DNA from: Vicia villosa
Lineage: Eukaryota > Streptophyta > Magnoliopsida > Fabales > Fabaceae
Direction: 5' to 3'
Length of the DNA stretch: 64,000 nt
NCBI RefSeq assembly: GCF_029867415.1
Contig: NC_081185.1
Location: forward strand, 123,260,920-123,324,919
Shown: in pieces, positions 56,709 through 64,000 of the stretch
How positions within the stretch are numbered: position 1 is the stretch's first letter
Layout: the number at the start of each line of letters is the position of its first letter
Program-made: the position numbers and the translations under genes
Notes under the pieces: generated by a model
Told to the model about the DNA's origin: nothing
Database searches by the model: none
The model's input: the letters and a program-made list of their open reading frames with translations, nothing else

Positions 56709-58903
56709 CTCTTTTGTTATTTGAAGGAGATGATGATGATTAGTGCAACTTCTTTGTTCTTTGAAAGATATGATGATGATTGTTGGAGTAGTTATGAGTT
56801 TGTGAGGGTTGACAGTGGCGGTGATTGAAGGTTGTGGTGATGGTGAGATGTAGATGGTGGTGGTTAAAGGTTGTTACGATGGAGAGAGGGCTGAGAGAGA
56901 GAGAGAGAGATGAGAGAAAAGAGGAGAGTGATGAGAGAGTAATGGGAAAGTGAATGAGAAAATCTGAAAAAAAGAAGTGTCTTGTGTTGTGATGAAGTTT
57001 CAACTTATATATGTGTGTGGGGTATTGGATAGTATGGTGGAAGTTGTTGTAGCTTATTACTTCTCTTCCCAACTTAGTGAACTAGCATTTAGCATTTGTG
57101 GTATGTTTTTAGTTGACTTTTTTGTTTCAGTATGATGCATGGCTTGATGGAGTAATAGTGAGCTGATGATAATGAGTATAGTGTGGCGAGAGTGAGCCCT
57201 TTGAAACTGAGGGAAAAAGAATGGAGCCTCCCCGAGATTTGTGAAGCTGTTTGTTATTTATATCGTGAGACTGCATGGGAGTTATCATGTGTTGCATGAG
57301 TATTGTGGTATTTTCCCTTCCAAACTTAATGCATAAGTTTGAAGCACATGTGGCGAGGCCTTCCTTTCTTTCGTGCATGCTGACTTTTCATGACCCAATG
57401 GAATAATGCAATGTTATGCCTCTGATGCTTAATAATCACACTGCAACATTTTTCACGTGAAGCCTTTGCACCAGACTAGAGTCTATTTGAATCACTATGC
57501 CTTAAGTTCATGCATTACTTTTGGTACATGCATGCATAACTCTTTCTTCGCATTACCGAATAACTCGAAATCGATACCGTTGTAAAGAGGAAACACAAGT
57601 GAATAGTATTGGTTGTTGGAAGGTTTTTTTTTTATGGTCATGGCAGCGTGAAATTATCCTCAAAGAGTTTAATCATTATTGACTTAACATTTCCGTATCA
57701 CCGAACCGGACTTGCGCTGTTAGCTATTCCAGAGTAGCAATCTTTGAAACTCTCTAGCTTGTTATTCAGGCACTTAAATGTTCACTTCTTGTATCCTTGG
57801 GAAAACCTACTCACCATAGATCGATTTCGGTGTTGAGCTCTTGGGGAAGAACTGCTCGAAACCGACTCAAAACGTTTTGGAATTTTGTCTCTTGCCACTG
57901 CCATTGTACACCGAGAATCCTGCCATATTTTGAAGTTTCAACAACTTCAAACGTCCCACTTCATGCGATCATTTCTCACTGCACGCTCACTCAAACGCCT
58001 GACTATTGCATTCGATGGAAAGAGGAGGCAAAATAGAACAAATTTCTTGTTAATAGCCTCTTGAATTGAGTTGGGAATCATTCTGTAATTTGGTTTTGAA
58101 ATCAGCCTCCCTCATGACTCCAAGTTCTGGATTTTCTTCAGCAAGTGTTGGCAATTCCCGATATCAATCCGTGACTTTCTCCCTTGCATAACTTTTGATC
58201 TGATCCTTGTTTGAAAATGTTTTCTTCTACACAAACGTAGGCTGCCAGGGGAAGAACAACTTTGTACTTATCCTCATTCCAAAATAATGCTTGTAACCAA
58301 ATGAAACATAGACTCAAAGTCAGCTGCCTGGCCATTGTGCATTACTCAGAATTTCGCTAAGTGCCCAGTATCCATTTCCTGATGCATCACCAACTTCTCG
58401 CGCATGCCACTTTCGATCTAGGCGCCTTTTGAAGATGACTTCAACTATGAAGTTTTAGCTAGCCATGAGTTGTACAATTTTGCTCTTGGCCTCATTCCGA
58501 ATCGAAACCTCTATCCACACGTAAATTAGGCCTAAAGTCAACCACATAACCATTCTTAGAATACTCCAAAAATCTCTAAGTTACCAAACTTTCCACTTTT
58601 AGCAATCCCAAATTCAAGTAACTTCCAATTTTGGTAACTTTTGACAAAATCTTGATTTTCATTCACTCCTTTGACTTTTTTTTGACCAAATTCTCACCAC
58701 AAACCAATAACATGATAATTGACTTGATTTTTTAAGAAAAATCCCAAAAAGTCAACTGCTTGACTTTTCAACCTCGGATGAAATTCCTGATTTAAACCAA
58801 TCTCCCATTTGACCTCAATCAAACATCAACCAATGAGGATCGACTAAACGCTTCCACATGGACCTCATACCACTTCACTTAACATCCGCTCCTGATTAAA
58901 ACA

Positions 58904-58938
58904 TTGACCAAAAAGTCAACGGGGTTGACTTTGGTCAA
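58904..58938 (-). promoter_or_regulatory. Inverted repeat made of W-box cores, U3 of LTR E
   Basis: TTGACCAAAAAGTCAAC (58904-58920) faces GTTGACTTTGGTCAA (58924-58938): 15 paired bases with a two-base bulge. It holds four TTGAC(C/T) cores and sits about 320 bp inside the LTR start, in U3, among about ten such cores from 58660 to 58940. Confidence 0.6.
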
Positions 58939-59460
58939 AACCCTAATTTGGAAGACCAGGTGACCTTGCAGCTTGCATACTCCATTCAATACCTTGAATT
59001 GAGGATTGTGAAACCCTAATTTCAGGAGGACTTCAACGGAGATGACTCCACCCAGTTAAAACTCAGATCCACTCTTTTAATCAAGAATTTCTTCAATGAA
59101 AACCTCTTTTCTTGCCAACCTTGAGCAGTAACTATGGTATGAATGAATGTATGGGATGAATGACCTAAATGAGATATGCACATGAATGTGATGTGAGGGA
59201 TAATCAGGAATAAATAAGTGGGCAAATTTTGGGGTGCAACAGCTGCCCCTATTCAATCTTCTTAAACCCGAATGTACGAACGACACCAGTTCTGGACATG
59301 AGAGGTGTAAGTGGATTGAATACCCAAAAGTACCATCAAAATTTGCATCCTAGAGTAACAACTCTGAAGAGACATTTGCAATTGTGATTTTGAGAAAGGA
59401 CACCAGTTACCACTGATTCCAAACAGGGGATACAATTAAATGCTTGACACAAACAAGAAA

Positions 59461-60080
59461 CGCCAGTCAACTACTGGACCTTTGCCGATAACAACCGGAC
59501 TTTGAAAGGAAGGACTAATAACAATCAGACCTGACCGAAGGATGCCTGTAACCACAGGACTTTAAGGAACAGACTAGTAACAACTAGAACTGACCAAAGG
59601 ATGCCTATAACAATAGGACTTTAAAGGAACAGACTAGTAACAACTAGAACTGACCATAGGACGCCTATAACAATAGGACTTTAAAGGAACAGACTAGTAA
59701 CAACTAGAACTGACCAAAGGATGCCTATAACAATAGGACTTTAAAGGAACAGACTAGTAACAACTAGAGCTGACCAAAGGATGCCCGTAACAACAGGACT
59801 TTTGCTGGTAACAACCAGACTTTGAAGGAGAGGACCAATAACAATCAGACCTAACCAAGGGATGCATGTAACAACAGGACTTTGCTGGTAACAGACTAGT
59901 AACAACTAGAGCTGACCAAAGGTGCCTGTAACAACAGAACTTTGCTGGTAACAACCAGAATTTGAAGGATGCCCATAACCATGGGACTTTAAGGAAAGAG
60001 ATGCCAATAATCATTGGGCTTGACTGAAGAGATACCAGTAAACACTGGGCTTTCAAGAAGCATTGATGCTTGCGAAGCAT
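59461..60080 (-). repeat. Array of about 20 hairpins with changing stems, 3' UTR of E
   Basis: Modules share the loop AACA (UGUU in the element's RNA sense), with rare variants AACC, AATC and AAAC. Perfectly complementary stems include CCAGT/ACTGG, CCTGT/ACAGG, CTAGT/ACTAG, CCTAT/ATAGG, CTGGT/ACCAG, CCCAT/ATGGG and CCAAT/ATTGG; a few copies have one or two mismatches. Spacers such as GACTTTGAAGGA and GACCAAAGGATGC recur. The last hairpin, ATGCTT-GCG-AAGCAT, has a different loop. Confidence 0.85.
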
Positions 60081-61002
60081 AAGAATTACATGAATCCCAC
60101 AGGCCAACAGGCGGGGTGTAATTCTACAAGAGTGACAATCATTCGAATTGCCACACACAAAGTATGGGTTATCTAAACGATTGAGCTCAGTAGACGGGAA
60201 ATAACCAATGAAATAATGATCTTGACAAAGAAAGACTTTGTATCTAGTCCGCACTGGAGGGAGAAAGAAAGATTTCTTTTGGGGGTATGTTACTTTGTGC
60301 CTTGGAAGCACATACAAACTTGGCTTATGCATTGATGTATGTTTGATTTTTTTGTGGCGTAATGTTCCATATTCATGGAAATGCTACGCGATTTTGTAGA
60401 TGCAATGTGAATGCAATGATTACTATATGCAGAGATAGCGAGGGCCCTTTAGAGAATATTCCGTTGACTTGTCGATCGAGCTTCGTCTCTTACCTCGGGA
60501 GAGGTAAACACCAGGGAGAATCCCCTTAGTGTTAAGAACTCTGTGGGGGTTCCAATAGACATTGGAATTTAACTTGCAGGATATACTTCTGATTATTGAC
60601 TTGTAAATTAACCGACCGCTCTCATGTCCTCTGAAAAGTAGCTGCTAAGGCACTAAGGACTCATGCCTAAAAGTCTCCTATAAATACATCAACCTAGAGG
60701 TTGAAAGGGACAATCTCATTTTACATAAATACTAGATATACATGACATTTAACCTCTCTGCATGAATTAGCTCTAAACCCTAAAAAAAATTCTAAAGTCT
60801 TTGACAATCCTTAATTATTAGAGAGTTTTTTTTTAACAAATCGACATATCATCATAAAAAAACTAAAAATATAATAAAATATGACTTCTGACTTCTCACC
60901 ATGTGCCATAGCTCGGAGAATTTTTAGCTTGAGGATATTCCCTCAATTTACCATATTGGGGATGAGAACCCTAATGAGGAACCATTGTTAAGAGGATTGG
61001 AA

Positions 61003-61160
61003 CAACTCCGAGGAGAAATAAACTCCTATACTTGGGGAATGGAGCAAATTTCAGGAGAAATAAACTCCTATGCTCGGGGAGAGACTTTTTCTAGGAGAAA
61101 TAAATTCCCATGCTCGAGGAACGGAACCAACTCTCAGGAGAAATAAACTCCTATGCTTGG
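61003..61160 (-). repeat. Four ~42 bp repeats with AGGAG/CTCCT hairpin
   Basis: Four units of GGAGAAATAAACTCCTATGC type at about 61010, 61053, 61095 and 61137. AGGAG and CTCCT pair around AAATAAA; the third unit has AGGAG/TTCCC and pairs less well. Confidence 0.8.
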
Positions 61161-61419
61161 GGAGAGAGTAACTTTAGGCATCTTGCTGGGGGAAGTATTA
61201 TGATACTCGTCCATTTTGTGATGGTTAACTGCACTTTACAAGTGAATAGCGGTTCCTTCAATACAAACCAAAATATTGTGCCCCAGGCTGCCTAACTTAC
61301 GAAGATATTTGTCTCAAAAGGATCTCTTCACCACGCTTACTTGACATAATTTACCCCAGCATATCCAAGCGTTTGAGATATTCTTTCTCTTGATCCACGG
61401 ATCTTTGAAGAGATTTGTC

Positions 61420-61640
61420 GAATCTCGACGTAACTGCCCCAGATTGAGTGAGTTTGAGAGATTCCTCGACGTCACTACTTCAGATTGATTGAAATCAAGA
61501 GAGAGATTCCTCGACTTGATTAACCCTGATTGGTCGAATTTGAAATGTCAAACCTTGATTTGCTTGCCCCAGGTACGCTGAACTCACGAGAGAGATTCCT
61601 CGTCGTGACTGCCCCTGATTATGTACATCTTATCAGAATC
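61420..61640 (-). repeat. Imperfect ~65 bp repeats with GAGAGATTCCTCG
   Basis: Three to four units share GAGAGATTCCTCG followed by ACGTCACT or similar and GCCCCAGATTGA or similar. Units are diverged; no gene. Confidence 0.7.
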
Positions 61641-61699
61641 CTCGAGTTTTACTTCCCTTAAGATCCCACAAATCGTGGAAGTAACTTTACCACACTCAA

Positions 61700-61965
61700 A
61701 ACCTTCAGGGTAATCAATCAAAGAGAGTACCCACTGCTCGTGCTCAATAGAATATTCAGACTTCTCCCCTCAGGGTAACCAATCAAAGAAGGTATCAACT
61801 GATTTGCTCAATGGATCATTCCACCTTTTCCCCTCATGGTAGCCAATCAAGGACAATATCAAACTGATCAGGCTCAACGGAGTGTTCAGGCACTTGATTT
61901 GCTAATCAAACAACGAGGGCATCAAACTGCACATGCTCAATGGAGTATTCAGGCAACTCGCTTTG
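61700..61965 (-). repeat. Imperfect ~70 bp repeats with AGGGTAACCAATCAAAG
   Basis: Four diverged units share a (G)GTAACCAATCAAAG-like start, a CTGAT..GCTCAATGGA middle and GTATTCAGGCAC-like end. Confidence 0.7.
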
Positions 61966-64000
61966 ATAATTAGTCTCTGAAATGATTGCTTCTTAACTCT
62001 ACGGAGTTCTCAAGTCTTCTTACTTTGAAACGATCAAGCACTTCATGGATTCTCATCATGGAAACTTCCTTGATGTTTAAGCAAATTTTTTTATGTAAAA
62101 GAATGTTAATTATAAGAATGGTAATTATAATGCAAAGCCTATGACAGTCTTGAAGTTTAAAACTTTTGATGCGATGAGGTGGCCACCTCTTGTGAATGAA
62201 AGATAAAGCGGGCATACAATACCAACATAGATATGTGTTACGCTTCATTGGGAGTCAGTTAAACGCTATCTCAATGGAGTGTGTCTCCAAAATAAACCCT
62301 ACTTCAATTAGGACTTTTAAGGGTTGTAACTTGGCCAGGTTTATGTTTCAGAAACAAAGGATTTTAGGCTCAAAATTATTTGGTGCCCACCCCCTTCATG
62401 ATGTTCTCCGCTCCTAAGTTCAGTTAACTCAACATGAGTGTCCATCCCTCACAAGGAATTTTGAAACGGTTGAGGAATCAATGAGGTTTTTCGGACATGG
62501 CAGTCGCTCACCTTTTATTCTTCTGATTCATTGTCACACGACCTTGTTCTTGCTTTACTTTCACCATCATTTTCTTTTTATTGCTATATATTTTTTCTTC
62601 TTTTTTTTCATTTTTTTCTGCTTTTTTTTTTTGCTCTCTTTTTTTTTTGAACAAGTCGTGTGAACTCGCATTGTCTTTGATTCGTTGGAAGTGATTGCGA
62701 CTGCCCCATTCCATGATTGATGAAGAATTACAATTGTGGTATCGTCATCTTCTGTCCTTTTGATAGGTGAAGGATAACCATCACGGTTTTGACTTTCCTC
62801 AACCTTTTGAAGGATAACCATTGTTGTATCCTTAGATACATACCCTTTATGAGTTTTGAACACTTGATCAAGTTAAATGAACACTACCCTGCCCCAGGGT
62901 TAAAAACAAGGGTTTTTTCTGATCAGAAAAGAAACTCCTACTTCAAGGCTCAAAGGGGTTAACGAGGGTCTATCTCCCTTATATCTCCGGTGTTTGGGGA
63001 TTTGAAACAATGCCTGTACATCATCAGCAGGGTTTTATTCAAAAACACACAATTAGGGATTTTGCATTTTTATTGTCATCATTCTCCCTCCGCTCGTTGC
63101 CTAAGCAAGAGATTAATAAAGTTGGTATCGTAATGCCAAAAACTTTTTTTTGAGTGAAAACGAATGGATTACTTCAAGACAAACATAAACAATGCATTAT
63201 GATTTTCATTCAGAAATTAACAAATTTTTACATGCTAGAAATGCTTAAACAAACAATGAAACGTTACAAATGAGAATGTAATAAAGAACTAAATGAATGC
63301 CATTGTTGAGGAGACTTGACTCCGTATGGACTTATTGCTCTCGAATGCCTTTTGCAATTTTGATACCCCATTGAGACTTCAACTTGTGCATAGGACCTCT
63401 TGGAGTGGATTGTGGTTATTCCGAAATCAACGAGGACTTGAATTCTGCCTTTGAATGTCCTACCACCTTCAGTTGAATGGCTAGGTGCCCCAGCATGGTA
63501 ACCACTTAGCATTATCATATGTTCCTTCCACACACTTCAGATTACTTCCCAGAAGTATATTCCAACAAAGGCGTACAAGAGTGGTGCATTTTTGCCTTAC
63601 TTTAGGGATTCGAGCAATGAAAATGATGCAATACTCAAGATAAGAATACGTCTTGCTTATCCCTCGGTCGGGAGCCCCAAATATAGATGCTAGAACAGTA
63701 ACCACCATCATGACTGAAAGAATATTGCATTATCATCGAACTCAAGAGAACTATCTGTGGTGAGGAAGACCCAAAACACCAACTGAAATGCCAACAATCA
63801 GGGATATAACTGAGCACAAGGTATTGAAATTACATCGGTTCATTTCTCATATTCTTTCTTTCTTTATTGACGACCAAAGGCCACTGAGAAGAAAATTCCG
63901 GGAAGAGATGACACATGATATGAAGCAAAAGCTTGAGAATGAGAAATGCCTCTACAAAACACTCTTGATCATCACATGGCAACATATTCTGACGAAGTCA

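Larger units (their letters stand above)
44161..59241 (-). mobile_element. 3' LTR of Ogre-type element E, split by a Sirevirus
   Basis: On the minus strand it starts TGTTGCACCCCAAAATTTGCCC-like at 59241 and ends GGTAGCGACA at 44161. The right boundary is fixed by a polypurine tract; the left boundary by the GTCGCCAC-type LTR end shared with A and C. Without the inserted element (47490-56708 plus one ctctt) it is about 5.86 kb, close to LTR B. A minus-strand TATATAAG at 57004-57011 may be its TATA box. Frames such as 46873-47058 and 56740-57072 are not supported as genes. Confidence 0.8.
59242..64000 (-). other. 3' UTR of element E, runs off the window
   Basis: Starts with the polypurine tract (minus AATAGGGGCAGC, 59242-59256). 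No gene is recognised in 4.8 kb. It holds at least four repeat arrays listed separately, a T-rich stretch at 62560-62652 (poly-Lys on the other strand) and, at 62285-62420 and 62880-63030, segments similar to the interior of element A. Frames at 59754-60332 and 63264-63711 on the minus strand are by-products or unsupported. Confidence 0.7.

Noticed and set aside
59461..60080. CRISPR-like reading of the recurring AACA modules
   Set aside because: Spacers are repeated, the repeats are hairpins with changing stems, and the context is a plant retroelement.
59754..60332. 192-codon minus-strand frame
   Set aside because: It runs through the hairpin array and its Cys/Tyr-rich repeats follow the DNA repeat; no recognisable domain.

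Overview
This is plant nuclear DNA that consists almost entirely of nested LTR retrotransposons. The element types (Ogre-lineage Ty3/gypsy with LTRs of 3 to 6 kb, a Sirevirus-type copia with an env-like ORF, a 3.3 kb-LTR gypsy with an initiator-tRNA primer site) point to a large-genome legume, most likely tribe Fabeae (pea, vetch, lentil and relatives). The genus is inference. The only visible host gene is one exon of a serine carboxypeptidase-like (SCPL) gene at 43637-44018. A run of 100 N (31056-31155) shows this is assembled sequence.

Layout. 1-1088: unassigned, retroelement-like, with a purine-rich tract. 1089-3894, minus strand: 3' LTR (C) and 3'-UTR satellite of an Ogre-like element, cut off abruptly. 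3895-42776, plus strand: an old copia element without its 5' half, in three pieces (3895-4296, 21716-22329, 40575-42776). Two large elements split it. Element A (4297-21715, minus, TSD gttac/attac) is an Ogre-type element without coding sequence; it carries a later gypsy insertion, D (6079-14811, minus, TSD catat), which is also codeless. Element B (22330-40569, plus, TSD ccagt) is an Ogre with two nearly identical 5925 bp LTRs, a conserved ORF1, a gag fragment, the assembly gap, an integrase end and a long repeat-rich 3' UTR. 42777-44160: host DNA with the SCPL exon and the start of its intron. 44161-64000, minus: Ogre-type element E inserted in that intron; its 3' LTR (44161-59241) is split by a Sirevirus-like element (47490-56708, plus, TSD ctctt) that has gag and a long env-like ORF but no pol. 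From 59242 to the window end lies the 3' UTR of E.

Relative ages from nesting: copia is older than A and B; A is older than D; E is older than the Sirevirus-like insertion. LTR similarity makes B, D and the Sirevirus-like element recent, and A clearly older.

The most interesting signal is not a gene. The Ogre-lineage elements carry, in LTRs and 3' UTRs, many tandem hairpin modules whose loops are conserved while the stems change on both sides so that pairing is kept (59461-60080; 33000-34272; 31976-32146; 25478-27711 and its copy in the second LTR). The 76 bp satellite at 33589-34272 looks like an amplified version of the neighbouring two-tier hairpin module. Three different Ogre-type LTR families also contain a sense-oriented tRNA-like block, and three have clusters of W-box cores in their U3 regions. 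All structural claims come from reading complementarity by eye.
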